DNA of 64,000 nt from Algibacter_G agarivorans (GCF_039543245.1 NZ_BAABJJ010000008.1:1-64000); one strand, 5' to 3'; counted from the stretch's first letter, positions 17,211-26,150 are shown. Notes: generated from the letters alone by a model not told the origin. Translations and numbers: made by a program.

Positions 17211-19109
17211 ATGAGTGATGCCTTAAAACACGAATGTGGAATAGCTGTTATTAGACTTTTAAAACCGTTAGAGTATTATAAAGAAAAATACGGTAGCGCA
17301 TTTTATGGTGTAAACAAAATGTATTTAATGATGGAAAAACAGCACAACCGCGGTCAAGATGGTGCTGGATTAGCAAGTATTAAATTAGATACAAAACCTG
17401 GGGAACGCTATATAAGCAGGGTGCGTTCTGTGGCACAACAGCCTATTCAAGATATTTTTGCGCAAATTAACGATAGAGTTAATAAAGAATTTAAGGCACA
17501 TCCTGAATATATGGATGATGTAGCGGCGCAAAAAAAGAACATTCCTTATGTGGGAGAACTTTTATTAGGTCATGTGCGTTACGGAACTTTTGGGAAAAAT
17601 AGCGTAGAAAGTGTTCATCCGTTTTTAAGACAAAACAACTGGATGCACAGAAATTTAATTATGGCGGGAAACTTTAACATGACTAATGTTAAAGAGTTAT
17701 TTGCCAATCTTATTGAATTAGGGCAGCATCCAAAAGAGTATACGGACACCATTACTATAATGGAAAAAATAGGTCATTTTTTAGATGATGCCGTTAGTAA
17801 AATATATAAAGATTTAAAAAAGGAAGGTTATAATAAACAACAGGCGTCACCACTTATTGCCGAGCGTTTAAAAGTAGCTAAAATTTTAAGACGCGCTGCA
17901 AAAAATTGGGATGGAGGTTATGCTATGGCAGGGCTAATTGGTCATGGTGATTCGTTTGTTTTAAGAGATCCTGCAGGAATTCGTCCTACTTATTATTATC
18001 AGGATGATGAAATTGTTGTTGTAGCATCAGAGCGCCCAGTGATTCAAACCGTTTTTAATGTAAAATTTGAAGATGTAAAAGAATTAGGGCCTGGTCAAGC
18101 TATTATTATCAAAAAATCTGGAGAAGTAAGACTAAAACAAATATTGGAACCTTTAGAAAGAAAGTCTTGTTCTTTCGAACGTATTTATTTTTCAAGAGGA
18201 AGTGATGCCGAAATATATCAAGAGCGTAAAATGTTGGGTAAATTATTAATGCCCAAAGTGCTTGAAGCTATTAATAATGATACTAAAAATACGGTGTTCT
18301 CTTATATTCCTAACACCGCTGAAACGTCATTTTATGGAATGGTTGAAACTGCTGATGCATTTATCAATAAAACAAAAACAGCAGCGATTTTAAACGGGCA
18401 ACGCTCTTTATCGGCTGCTAAGGTTAAAGAAATTTTATCTGAACGCGCTAGAATAGAAAAAATAGCAATTAAAGATGTAAAGCTTAGAACTTTTATAACG
18501 GAAGACAGTAGTAGGGATGATTTAGTGGCGCACGTTTATGATGTTACCTACGGCGTTATTAAACCAACAGACAACTTAGTAATTATTGACGATAGTATTG
18601 TACGAGGCACGACTTTAAAAATGAGCATCTTAAAAATGCTAGACCGCCTAAGCCCTAAAAAAATTATTGTAGTGTCTTCTGCTCCACAAATTCGTTATCC
18701 GGATTGCTATGGAATTGATATGGCTAATCTCGAAACATTAGTGGCTTTTAGAGCAGCTTTAGAATTGTTAAAAGATGCAAACTCATACCATATTGTTAAA
18801 GACGTATATAATAAATGTATTGAGCAAACTGATTTGGACGATAAGCATGTTCAAAATTTTGTTAAAGAGATTTATGATCCTTTTACAGATGAACAAATCT
18901 CGGATAAAATTTCAGAATTACTAAGTGATGAATCCATTAAAGCTGAAGTGAAAATTATTTTTCAACCCGTAGAGAATTTACATAAAGCATGCCCAGAGCA
19001 TTTGGGCGATTGGTATTTTACAGGAAATTACCCAACGGTGGGCGGAAATAGAGTTGTAAATAGAGCATTTATCAATTTTTATGAAGGCAACAATGAACGT
19101 GCCTATTAA
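17211..19109 (+). CDS. purF: Amidophosphoribosyltransferase, long Bacteroidetes form
   Basis: First committed step of purine synthesis: PRPP plus glutamine to phosphoribosylamine. The 632-residue chain has an Ntn-glutaminase half beginning at Cys9 (KHECGIAVIR), with QHNRGQDGAG and GHVRYGTFG, and a PRTase half with the PRPP loop VIIDDSIVRGTT. It is about 120 residues longer than E. coli PurF. The Cys at position 9 implies removal of a short propeptide, as in B. subtilis PurF; this is inference. A 3' untranslated stretch of about 160 bases with a promoter-like box and a terminator follows. Confidence 0.92.
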   Translation: MSDALKHECGIAVIRLLKPLEYYKEKYGSAFYGVNKMYLMMEKQHNRGQDGAGLASIKLDTKPGERYISRVRSVAQQPIQDIFAQINDRVNKEFKAHPEYMDDVAAQKKNIPYVGELLLGHVRYGTFGKNSVESVHPFLRQNNWMHRNLIMAGNFNMTNVKELFANLIELGQHPKEYTDTITIMEKIGHFLDDAVSKIYKDLKKEGYNKQQASPLIAERLKVAKILRRAAKNWDGGYAMAGLIGHGDSFVLRDPAGIRPTYYYQDDEIVVVASERPVIQTVFNVKFEDVKELGPGQAIIIKKSGEVRLKQILEPLERKSCSFERIYFSRGSDAEIYQERKMLGKLLMPKVLEAINNDTKNTVFSYIPNTAETSFYGMVETADAFINKTKTAAILNGQRSLSAAKVKEILSERARIEKIAIKDVKLRTFITEDSSRDDLVAHVYDVTYGVIKPTDNLVIIDDSIVRGTTLKMSILKMLDRLSPKKIIVVSSAPQIRYPDCYGIDMANLETLVAFRAALELLKDANSYHIVKDVYNKCIEQTDLDDKHVQNFVKEIYDPFTDEQISDKISELLSDESIKAEVKIIFQPVENLHKACPEHLGDWYFTGNYPTVGGNRVVNRAFINFYEGNNERAY

Positions 19110-19178
19110 TTATCAAATTGTTGATTTTTATTAACCAAATCTGGTAAAAACACATTTAATCTGATAAATTTGCGGTTT

Positions 19179-19297
19179 GTCTAAAAAATAGTCAGAATAT
19201 CTAAAATACACATAAATTGGTCTCACCATAACATAAGTAGGTTAAGTTCATGGTAGATTTGGGGCAAAAAAAGGTGAACATCTGTTCGCCTTTTTTT
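19179..19297 (+). ncRNA. Candidate small RNA downstream of purF
   Basis: No reading frame is seen in 19110-19300. A TAAATTTG -7-like box at 19165-19172 is followed, about 95 bases later, by a strong terminator. The interval contains ACCAT...ATGGT and AAAT...ATTT pairing possibilities around an open middle, loosely like a 6S-type RNA. The signal could instead be the purF 3' UTR alone. The start is inferred from the box. Confidence 0.3.
19266..19297 (+). terminator. Strong intrinsic terminator
   Basis: AAAAAAAGGTGAAC, loop ATCT, GTTCGCCTTTTTTT; the stem of up to 14 bp has one G-T pair and a 7-T run. From here to 19430 nothing else is recognisable. Confidence 0.85.
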
Positions 19298-19429
19298 ATG
19301 CGATTTATGGATCAAGCAATATTTTTAGGAAAGCAGTAAAAATTAAGCATATAATTTAGGGAACCTATAAAGGAAGATTTGGACACCTCTAAACTGTGCC
19401 CTAAACTCTTTAATTTTGGACTTGAAACA

Positions 19430-20095
19430 AAAAAGTGGACAATTAGTTGCGGGATTTAAGAAGCTACATTTTGGTTATACATTTCTGTTTCAATTTCATT
19501 AATAGTTTTATACCCTAAAGTAGAGTGTATGCTTCTTTTATTATACCAAGTTTCAATCCAAGAAAGGATTGATAATTCGGCTTGACACCTATAATTGTAT
19601 TTATGGATGCTATTTGTGGATATCTTAAAATTACGCTTTCTTCTAGCTAACAAATCATTTACTTTCATTAGTCTGGCTACTCTAGGTCTTAAAATTTGAA
19701 TTTATGATGTTTTATAAACTTAAATTTTACATGTCGCTCTTGGAGAAGATGCTCACCATCTTTTCTAATATCTCGTGTTCTTCTGAAATATCTTTTAATT
19801 GTTTCTTTAAATAAGCTATTTCTTTTTGTTCGTCTGTCAATTTTGGCTTAGCTCAATTTGGAAAGCTGTTCTTGCCAGAATCTTATGGTTCTTTTTGCCA
19901 ACGATGCAATACCTAATAAGGAATGTCCAATTCTTCGTAAACTTGTTTTACATGACCACTGGATTAACTCAACCCTACTGCCATTTGCTTAAACGATGTA
20001 CTGTAATTTCTGTTTCTTTTTTTTATGATTCAAAGTTAATTCTTGTAACTTTAAATCTCGCAACTTTATGTCCAGTCTAATATAGTAAGTCCACG
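19430..20095 (-). mobile_element. Internally deleted IS3-family element
   Basis: About 660 bp, against roughly 1.2 kb for a complete IS3-type element. Possible ends are GTGGAC (about 19434) and its inverse GTCCAC (about 20088). On the minus strand the right part encodes a leucine-zipper OrfA tail (LTDEQKEIAYLKKQLKD...KMVSIFSKSD, about 19737-19850). The left part encodes an OrfB with both ends but no catalytic core. The terminal repeats are weak, so the borders are approximate. Confidence 0.7.
19456..19668 (-). pseudogene. IS3 transposase OrfB with core deleted
   Basis: The 70-residue frame joins an OrfB N-terminal piece (VNDLLARRKRNFKISTNS) directly to the OrfB C-terminus (SWIETWYNKRSIHSTLGYKT). 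The DDE integrase core that should lie between, about 150 residues, is absent, so this cannot transpose. Further N-terminal OrfB sequence (RPRVARLM) continues upstream of its ATG. Confidence 0.75.
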
Positions 20096-20141
20096 CAAAC
20101 TATTTCTGAAAAATTAAACTTCTTATTATTTCAACAAAGTT

Positions 20142-20258
20142 ATGGGTGGTGGACACGAATTATGTCAAATTCCGTTTGACCAATTAGATACCATAATGCA
20201 GTTTTTTGAGAAAACAATATTTAATTCTGAAACCATTCAAACAAAAAAAGGTATTTAA
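20142..20258 (+). pseudogene. Orphan 3' gene fragment, possibly an alpha/beta-hydrolase end
   Basis: A 38-residue frame beginning MGGGHELCQIPFDQLDTI and ending TKKGI lies just outside the IS3 relic. GGGHE followed by an amphipathic helix resembles the C-terminus of an esterase-type alpha/beta hydrolase (the catalytic-His loop). A stop occurs 27 bases upstream in frame and the rest of any such gene is absent. The interval 20096-20267 shows nothing else. Confidence 0.3.
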
Positions 20259-20267
20259 AAACTGATG

Positions 20268-21392
20268 TTAATTTAATAACATATCTAGCGTAGCTACTGT
20301 TCTAAACCCAACATGTTCTGCCGAGGAATCTAAACTTGTTCCCATTCTAGAAGATATTCTATAACTGGCACAATAGGAATCACTACATAAAAAAGAACCA
20401 CCTTTTATGACTTTCTCTTGCGAATATGGCTGACTTGGGTTGTAGGCTTTATCTGCACCTTGTGGATTAATTACCTGAGCGTTTCTAGCTGCAAGTTCCT
20501 TATAGTAATTCATATTATACCAATCTGACGTGAACTCCCAAACATTCCCAGCCATATCATACAAGCCAAAATTATTGGGCGAATATGCTTTTACAGGTGC
20601 TGTTCTTTCAAAACCATCTTCTAATGTGTTATTTACAGGGAACTCACCTTCCCAACTATTTGCCATTTTAGAAAGCAGAGATCTATCATCTCCCCAAAAA
20701 TAAGTAGTACTTGTTTTGTTACCTCTAGCGGCATACTCCCATTCTGCTTCCGTTGGCAAACGTTTTCCTGCCCATTTGCAAAAGGCTTGTGCATCTTCAT
20801 AACAAATATGCACTACAGGATGATTGTCTTTACCTTCTAAAGTGCTGTCAGGACCACTAGGGTGTCTCCAATTCACACCAATAGACCAGCGCCACCATTG
20901 CGAAAAATCATATAAATTAGGGACTGAAGATTTTGTCTTTTTAAACATTAAAGAACCAGGTTGTAAAATGCTATCATGTGGTTTTGGTGTGCCTTCAGGA
21001 AGTTGTTTTTTCATGTCTTCCCAATCTATCTCGCGTTCAGCAACCGTTATATAATCAGTTTCATCTACAAATTTTGAAAACTCTGCATTGGTTACCTCAG
21101 TAATATCCATGAAAAATCCATCTACAGAAACAGGATGTAGTGGTTTTTCATGACTCATAGCCATTTTATCTTGAGGTACTGCGCCCTGTAAAAAAGAGCC
21201 AGCAGGAATCCACAACATGCCATTTGGAGGATTAGCAATAAGACTATCCTTTATTTTTTGCGAAACAACTTCATCTATGGTAGTTTCATCATTTATCTGA
21301 TTCGCGATGTTAGCTTTGTCTTTTTTTTCTTTACAAGCCAACACCATCAAAAATCCAATAATAGCGAAACTTATATATTTTATGTTATGCAT
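20268..21392 (-). CDS. Formylglycine-generating-enzyme-type (FGE/SUMF1) lipoprotein
   Basis: A 374-residue protein with an SPII signal (lipobox MVLAC, Cys20), so it should be anchored in a membrane facing the periplasm. The FGE-sulfatase domain fills residues about 60-370: MLWIPAGSFLQG, VSVDGFFMDITEVTNAEFSKF, CYEDAQAFCKWAGKRLPTEAEWEYAARG, and KGGSFLCSDSYCASYR. The last motif has both cysteines (336 and 341) of the copper-binding oxidase site that many FGE-like proteins lack, so conversion of a sulfatase cysteine to formylglycine is plausible. No sulfatase gene is visible here. A structural role, as in GldJ/GldK relatives, is the alternative. Confidence 0.85.
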   Translation of the reverse strand: MHNIKYISFAIIGFLMVLACKEKKDKANIANQINDETTIDEVVSQKIKDSLIANPPNGMLWIPAGSFLQGAVPQDKMAMSHEKPLHPVSVDGFFMDITEVTNAEFSKFVDETDYITVAEREIDWEDMKKQLPEGTPKPHDSILQPGSLMFKKTKSSVPNLYDFSQWWRWSIGVNWRHPSGPDSTLEGKDNHPVVHICYEDAQAFCKWAGKRLPTEAEWEYAARGNKTSTTYFWGDDRSLLSKMANSWEGEFPVNNTLEDGFERTAPVKAYSPNNFGLYDMAGNVWEFTSDWYNMNYYKELAARNAQVINPQGADKAYNPSQPYSQEKVIKGGSFLCSDSYCASYRISSRMGTSLDSSAEHVGFRTVATLDMLLN

Positions 21393-21571
21393 TAGTAATC
21401 TTTAAAAAAAATATTTTCGTAAAAGTATCTATTATTTGTTTAAAACCCACTTATACCTATTTAATTTTAAAATGTCGTATTAATACAATTAAAGTATTTA
21501 TTTTACATCCACTTATCTGTTTTCTATACATATGGTTTTAATTACCTTTGCATAACTTAATACACTCGTTT

Positions 21572-22429
21572 ATGATATATTCAATGACAGGTTATGGAAA
21601 ATCTGTTTTGCAATTGCCCACAAAAAAAATAACTATAGAACTTAAATCTTTAAATAGCAAAAATTTAGATTTAAATGCCAGAATGCCTTCCATTTATAGA
21701 GAAAAGGAATTAGCAATCAGAAAAATTCTTGCTGATAAATTGGAACGTGGTAAAGTAGATTTTTCTATTTATGTGGAAGCTACTGCTGAAGATACCTCTA
21801 CACAAATAAATACGCCTGTTGTAAAACAATATATTGCACAATTGAAAAATGTAGTAGATGGTGATGATATTGATTTTCTTAAAATGGCCGTGCGTTTTCC
21901 TGATGCATTAAATACGGTGCGTGAAGAAATTGATGAGGATGAATGGAAAACAATTGAAGGTGAAATCAATACCGCTATAAACGATTTAATCAATCACAGA
22001 TTAGATGAAGGCAAAGTACTGGAGCAAGATTTTAATAACCGTGTGGTTTCTATTGAAAATATTCTAGAACAAGTTGTAGCCATGGATCCTGAACGTGTTG
22101 AAGGTGTGCGTGAGCGCTTATTAAAAGGGGTTCAAGAATTAAGAGAGAAATACGACGAAAACAGATTTGAACAAGAGTTGGTGTATTACATTGAAAAGTT
22201 TGATATTACTGAAGAAAAAGTGCGTTTAAAAAACCACTTAAATTATTTTATCGAATCTATAAACTCTAAAGATTCTAACGGTAAAAAACTGGGATTCATC
22301 AGTCAGGAAATGGGAAGAGAAATAAACACCATTGGCTCTAAAAGCAACTATGCGCCCATGCAACAGTTGGTGGTTCAAATGAAAGATGAATTGGAAAAAA
22401 TTAAGGAACAATTATTGAATGTGCTTTAA
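21572..22429 (+). CDS. YicC/YloC-family endoribonuclease
   Basis: The YicC/YloC family has endoribonuclease activity in the members tested. The ATG at 21572 gives MIYSMTGYGKSVL, the conserved family start, and is preferred over the ATG at 21548. The conserved C-terminal block GKKLGFISQEMGREINTIGSKSN is present. 285 residues. First gene of the yicC-gmk-nadD run; the gmk start lies 31 bases after its stop. Confidence 0.92.
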   Translation: MIYSMTGYGKSVLQLPTKKITIELKSLNSKNLDLNARMPSIYREKELAIRKILADKLERGKVDFSIYVEATAEDTSTQINTPVVKQYIAQLKNVVDGDDIDFLKMAVRFPDALNTVREEIDEDEWKTIEGEINTAINDLINHRLDEGKVLEQDFNNRVVSIENILEQVVAMDPERVEGVRERLLKGVQELREKYDENRFEQELVYYIEKFDITEEKVRLKNHLNYFIESINSKDSNGKKLGFISQEMGREINTIGSKSNYAPMQQLVVQMKDELEKIKEQLLNVL

Positions 22430-22460
22430 AAATAGTTGGCAGTTTTCAGTAAAATCAAAT

Positions 22461-23045
22461 ATGGATAAAAAATCAAAACAAGGTAAACTCATAGTATTCT
22501 CAGCACCTTCAGGTTCTGGGAAAACAACCATTGTAAGACATTTATTGGGAATTGAAGATTTAAATTTAGAGTTTTCAATATCGGCAACTTCTAGGGCCAA
22601 ACGTGGCAAAGAAGAAGACGGAAAAGATTATTACTTCTTGTCTGCTGAAGCATTCAAAAATAAAATTAAAAATGATGAATTTTTAGAATGGGAAGAAGTG
22701 TATCGCGATAATTTTTACGGCACATTAAAAACCGAAGTAGAGCGTATTTGGGCAAAAGGAAAAAACGTGATTTTTGATATTGATGTTTCTGGCGGACTAC
22801 GGATAAAACGTAAATTCCCAGAACAAACTTTAGCCGTTTTTGTAAAACCACCAAGTATTGATGAGTTAAAAATACGTTTAAAAAAACGCAAAACAGAAAG
22901 TGAAGATAAAATTAATATGCGTGTTGCCAAAGCATCTGCAGAATTAGCCACAGCACCTTTATTTGATACAATTGTTGTAAATGATAATTTAGAAAAAGCA
23001 CTTGAAGAAGCTGAAATTCAGATTAGCAATTTTATAAATTCCTAG
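22461..23045 (+). CDS. gmk: Guanylate kinase
   Basis: Phosphorylates GMP to GDP. The ATG at 22461 (MDKKSKQGKLIVFSAPSGSG) is chosen because the upstream codons from 22419 overlap yicC and are not family-like. The P-loop is APSGSGKTT; the GMP-binding block SATSRAKRGKEEDGKDYYF and the LID region follow. 194 residues, normal. Middle gene of yicC-gmk-nadD, with nadD 11 bases downstream. Confidence 0.95.
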   Translation: MDKKSKQGKLIVFSAPSGSGKTTIVRHLLGIEDLNLEFSISATSRAKRGKEEDGKDYYFLSAEAFKNKIKNDEFLEWEEVYRDNFYGTLKTEVERIWAKGKNVIFDIDVSGGLRIKRKFPEQTLAVFVKPPSIDELKIRLKKRKTESEDKINMRVAKASAELATAPLFDTIVVNDNLEKALEEAEIQISNFINS

Positions 23046-23056
23046 ACTTTAAAAAG

Positions 23057-23650
23057 ATGAAAATCGGTTTATATTTTGGTTCTTTCAATCCCATTCACAT
23101 TGGGCATTTGGTTATTGCTAATCATTTGGTAGAATACAGCGATTTAGATCAAATTTGGTTTGTAGTCACACCTCATAATCCCTTTAAAAAGAAAAGCAGC
23201 TTACTCGATAATTACCAACGTTTAGAAATGGTATATCGTGCTACTAAAGATTACAACAAACTAAAACCAAGCGATATTGAGTTTAATCTACCGCAACCAA
23301 ATTACACGGTTAATACGCTTGCCCATTTACAAGAAAAATATCCCGATCATGAGTTTGCATTAATTATGGGTGAGGATAATTTAAAGAGTTTTCATAAATG
23401 GAAAAACTATGCCATTATTCTAGAAAATCATCATATTTACGTGTATCCTAGAATTTCAGAAAATAATCCCGATAGCTATCGGGATGAAACCCTATTTGAT
23501 GGGCATAAAAAAATACATTTTGTAAATGCGCCTATCATGCAACTCTCCTCTACTTTTATTCGTAAGGCTATAAAAGAAGGTAAAAACGTTGAACCTATGC
23601 TTCCCAAAAATGTTTGGGAATATTTGGATGAGATGAATTTTTACAAGTAA
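23057..23650 (+). CDS. nadD: Nicotinate-nucleotide adenylyltransferase
   Basis: Makes deamido-NAD from nicotinate mononucleotide and ATP. The nucleotidyltransferase signature GSFNPIHIGHLVIAN is at the N-terminus and the ISSTFIRK-type motif appears as LSSTFIRKAIKEG near the C-terminus. 197 residues. An 18-base perfect palindrome, TCCCGATAGCTATCGGGA (23467-23484), lies in frame and encodes part of NPDSYRDE in a surface-loop-like position. The same palindrome occurs between genes elsewhere in the window, so this looks like an inserted repeat. Confidence 0.94.
   Translation: MKIGLYFGSFNPIHIGHLVIANHLVEYSDLDQIWFVVTPHNPFKKKSSLLDNYQRLEMVYRATKDYNKLKPSDIEFNLPQPNYTVNTLAHLQEKYPDHEFALIMGEDNLKSFHKWKNYAIILENHHIYVYPRISENNPDSYRDETLFDGHKKIHFVNAPIMQLSSTFIRKAIKEGKNVEPMLPKNVWEYLDEMNFYK
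23467..23484. repeat. Palindrome TCCCGATAGCTATCGGGA inside nadD
   Basis: A perfect 18-base palindrome in coding sequence. An identical copy is intergenic at 28521-28538, and close variants are at 30329-30348 and 41349-41366. Confidence 0.85.
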
Positions 23651-23758
23651 CCAGGATTTGACTTTGTAAAATTTTCAGTTACCTTAGCTTAACGTCGAAT
23701 GTAATTCATTAAAACAGAATCATATTCGCTATATTTTATGTAGTATTAAAACAACAAC

Positions 23759-24619
23759 ATGGAAACATTTAGGAAATTTCTGGAATTTGAGCTTATTAGT
23801 TTAGGCGAAAACAGTATACGGGTTTATACATTAGTGACTATTTTAATAATTTTTCTGATTACAAAATTAATATTATGGTTGATTAAGAAAGCACTTTTTC
23901 GCAAACGTAAGTTTAGAAAACTTGATAGAGGGAGTGTTTATGCTTTATTTCAAATCATTAGATATGTAATATGGGTTATTGCTATTGGGCTTATTTTAGA
24001 AAGTATTGGTGTTAAAATTACTGTTTTATTGGCTGGTTCTGCCGCCCTACTTGTTGGAATAGGATTAGGCCTACAGCAAACATTTAACGATGTTATATCA
24101 GGAATAATTTTACTTTCGGAACAATCTATAAAAATAGATGATGTCTTGGATATAGACGGCGATATTGTTAAAATTCAAGGTATTGGATTACGAACATCCA
24201 AGGCCTTAAATACAGATGATGTTTCTATTATAATTCCAAATTCATTAATTACAACCAATAAAGTTATAAACTGGAGCCATCAGACCATGAAGACGCGCTT
24301 TAGAATTGAAGTTGGTGTTGCTTATGGGAGTGATATAGATTTAGTTATAAAGATTTTGGAAGAAAGTGCATTTAAACATCCTGATATATCTGACCGTGAA
24401 TCGACTGAAGCGCGATTAGTCAATTTTGGAAATTCATCATTAGATTTCCAAGTTTTGTTTTTTAGTCAAAATATATTCCGAATAAGCAAAGTAAAAAGCG
24501 ATATACGTAGAACTATTAGTCAGAAATTTGTTGAAAACAGTATCGCTATCCCTTTTCCTCAAATGGACTTACATATAAAATCCAATGGTACTGAAATAAT
24601 GAAGAAAGATGGACAATAA
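23759..24619 (+). CDS. Small-conductance mechanosensitive channel (MscS family)
   Basis: Tension-gated channel that relieves osmotic downshock. 286 residues with three hydrophobic helices (about 22-45, 63-85, 90-115). The pore helix has the Gly/Ala-rich pattern AGSAALLVGIGLGLQQTFND, then the beta domain (IKIDDVLDIDGDIVKIQGIGL) and a cytoplasmic vestibule (RFRIEVGVAYGSD). Stand-alone gene 108 bases after nadD, with its own terminator. Confidence 0.92.
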   Translation: METFRKFLEFELISLGENSIRVYTLVTILIIFLITKLILWLIKKALFRKRKFRKLDRGSVYALFQIIRYVIWVIAIGLILESIGVKITVLLAGSAALLVGIGLGLQQTFNDVISGIILLSEQSIKIDDVLDIDGDIVKIQGIGLRTSKALNTDDVSIIIPNSLITTNKVINWSHQTMKTRFRIEVGVAYGSDIDLVIKILEESAFKHPDISDRESTEARLVNFGNSSLDFQVLFFSQNIFRISKVKSDIRRTISQKFVENSIAIPFPQMDLHIKSNGTEIMKKDGQ

Positions 24620-24705
24620 CACCATAAAACAACTAAGCTTTATGGTATACAAATTATCAGTGTAAACTAAATTTTATATTTTCTCTTATTTAAAAGCAAT
24701 GACAC

Positions 24706-24735
24706 AAAAAAGCCAACTTTTTAAGTTGGCTTTTA
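24706..24735. terminator. Bidirectional terminator after mscS
   Basis: AAAAGCCAACTT, loop TTT, AAGTTGGCTTTT: a perfect 12-bp stem with a T-run on the plus strand and a matching A/T arm for the convergent gene at 24824. Confidence 0.88.
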
Positions 24736-24823
24736 ATCTCTTTCATTCATTCAATTATATTTATTCCCTTTACTACTTTCAAGTAAAATTTAATATAAAA
24801 AGCGGGTTCTTGCTCTTAAAACC

Positions 24824-25435
24824 TTAAAAAGGAGTATTCCCTCCATCATCATCGTCTTCATCACAATCAGTAAGATTAGCTTCAACAAACATGGCCCAAC
24901 TTTTTCCGCCAAAATCCTCACCTTGAGCCCAAGCAGTTTCTTCTGATGGCCCACTTACCTCTGCGTGAGCGGCAAAACATAATTCGCCATTAATGTTAAT
25001 CTCATTTAAATCGAATACATATGTTACCTCGGTTACATCTTCATCATGACTACTTGAATATTCAAAATTACCAATTTTAGGGTTATTGCTTCCCGTTAAA
25101 GGAAAACCATCTTCTTCGCAATTAGTAATATGTAAGTGTGTCGCATCAATAGTCCAGTCGGAATTTGTTTGATAGGTAATTATTAAATTATTGCCATCAA
25201 TATCTATGTTTACAATACCAGCTGTATAGTGTTGGCCGGCTATAAGGTTTACTGTTTTGCAATGCTCGTTTGAATCTTCAGTAGATGTATTTGAACCTTC
25301 AGTAATAGTTACACCTTTACTTTTATTTTTTATTTGCTTACTTAATATAGAGTTTTCATTTACAACATTTTCTACATTACAACTAAATAAAGTAGAAATT
25401 AAACATACCGCAATCAAAAAAGTACTTTTCTTCAT
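24824..25435 (-). CDS. Lipoprotein of unknown function
   Basis: The ATG at 25435 (MKKSTFLIAVCLISTLFSC) gives a typical SPII signal and is preferred over the longer frame from 25519. The mature part, about 185 residues, is predicted as a beta-rich secreted domain (CKTVNLIAGQHYTAGIVNID, FGGKSWAMFVEANL) and ends in an acidic D/E tail (DCDEDDDDGGN). The AGQHYxAG...WxxxxTHLH pattern resembles secreted proteins of marine Flavobacteria, but no function is known. Monocistronic. Confidence 0.7.
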   Translation of the reverse strand: MKKSTFLIAVCLISTLFSCNVENVVNENSILSKQIKNKSKGVTITEGSNTSTEDSNEHCKTVNLIAGQHYTAGIVNIDIDGNNLIITYQTNSDWTIDATHLHITNCEEDGFPLTGSNNPKIGNFEYSSSHDEDVTEVTYVFDLNEININGELCFAAHAEVSGPSEETAWAQGEDFGGKSWAMFVEANLTDCDEDDDDGGNTPF

Positions 25436-25609
25436 AACATGAATCTTTTGTAGGTTAAGATTGTAAATATATATTTTAAAGAATGAAACACATAATATAA
25501 TCGACGTACAGCGATACATTTGTATATTTAATCGATTAAATCAATTTTTTTATAAAAATTTTCTTTCTTTTCATATAACTTAATTAGCTATTAAATAGGT
25601 TCTCACGTT

Positions 25610-26095
25610 TTAATCTAAAGCTGGGATTCTTAATCCTTGCCCTAGGTATATTTTATCTGGATCAGTAAGCATGGGTTTATTGGCTTCAAAAATAACTGGG
25701 TATTTCATAGCGTTTCCATAATATGTTTTTGCAATTTTCCCTAAAGTATCCTCACTTACAACCGTATGAAATTGCGCTTCAGGCTCAATATTCTCAACAG
25801 TCATTTGGTCTTCAACGGTAGCAATTCCATTGGAGTTTCCAACAACTAAAATTACTTTTTCTCTCGTAGCTTGATCAAAAACTAAAACAGAGATTGTAGC
25901 AGCAGCATCGTCAATAAAAATATTTAAGTTTTCAACTTGCAGTTGTAAATCGGTAATTATGCCTTCTAGTTTTCTAGCAGCAACTTCTTCTAGTTTAAGT
26001 TTGGCAGCGGCAGCTTCAGCAGCTACTTCTGCATCCGTTTTTCCAATTCCAAATACTTTAGCTCCTGCATTTTTAAAAAATAAAAGTAGTCACAT
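25610..26095 (-). CDS. kbp: BON-LysM protein (Kbp/YgaU-like) with TGA at codon 2
   Basis: Relative of the E. coli potassium-binding Kbp (YgaU). A BON-like domain ends KVILVVGNSNGIATVEDQ and a C-terminal LysM domain has FHTVVSEDTLGKIAKTYYGN, IFEANKPML and IYLGQGLRIP. The only intact ATG, at 25804, lies after the BON domain and would leave a 64-residue LysM stub. Reading on upstream keeps the family's N-terminus (KNAGAKVFGIGKTD) and reaches ATG at 26093-26095, but codon 2 is TGA (26090-26092) where relatives usually have Gly (GGA). The rest of the frame is open. It is a pseudogene, a readthrough gene or a base error. Confidence 0.7.
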
Positions 26096-26105
26096 TAAAA
26101 ATCCA

Positions 26106-26150
26106 CAAAAAAAAAGAAACCGTCTAAAGTTGAGTACTTTAAACGATTTC
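26106..26150 (-). terminator. Terminator (minus strand) after the lipoprotein gene at 26277
   Basis: On the minus strand GAAATCGTTTAAAGT, loop, ACTTTAGACGGTTTC followed by nine T. The 15-bp stem has three mismatches or G-T pairs. A second hairpin, AATCCCGCTATAAAGCGGGATT (26235-26257), lies nearer the gene but has no T-run. Confidence 0.6.
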
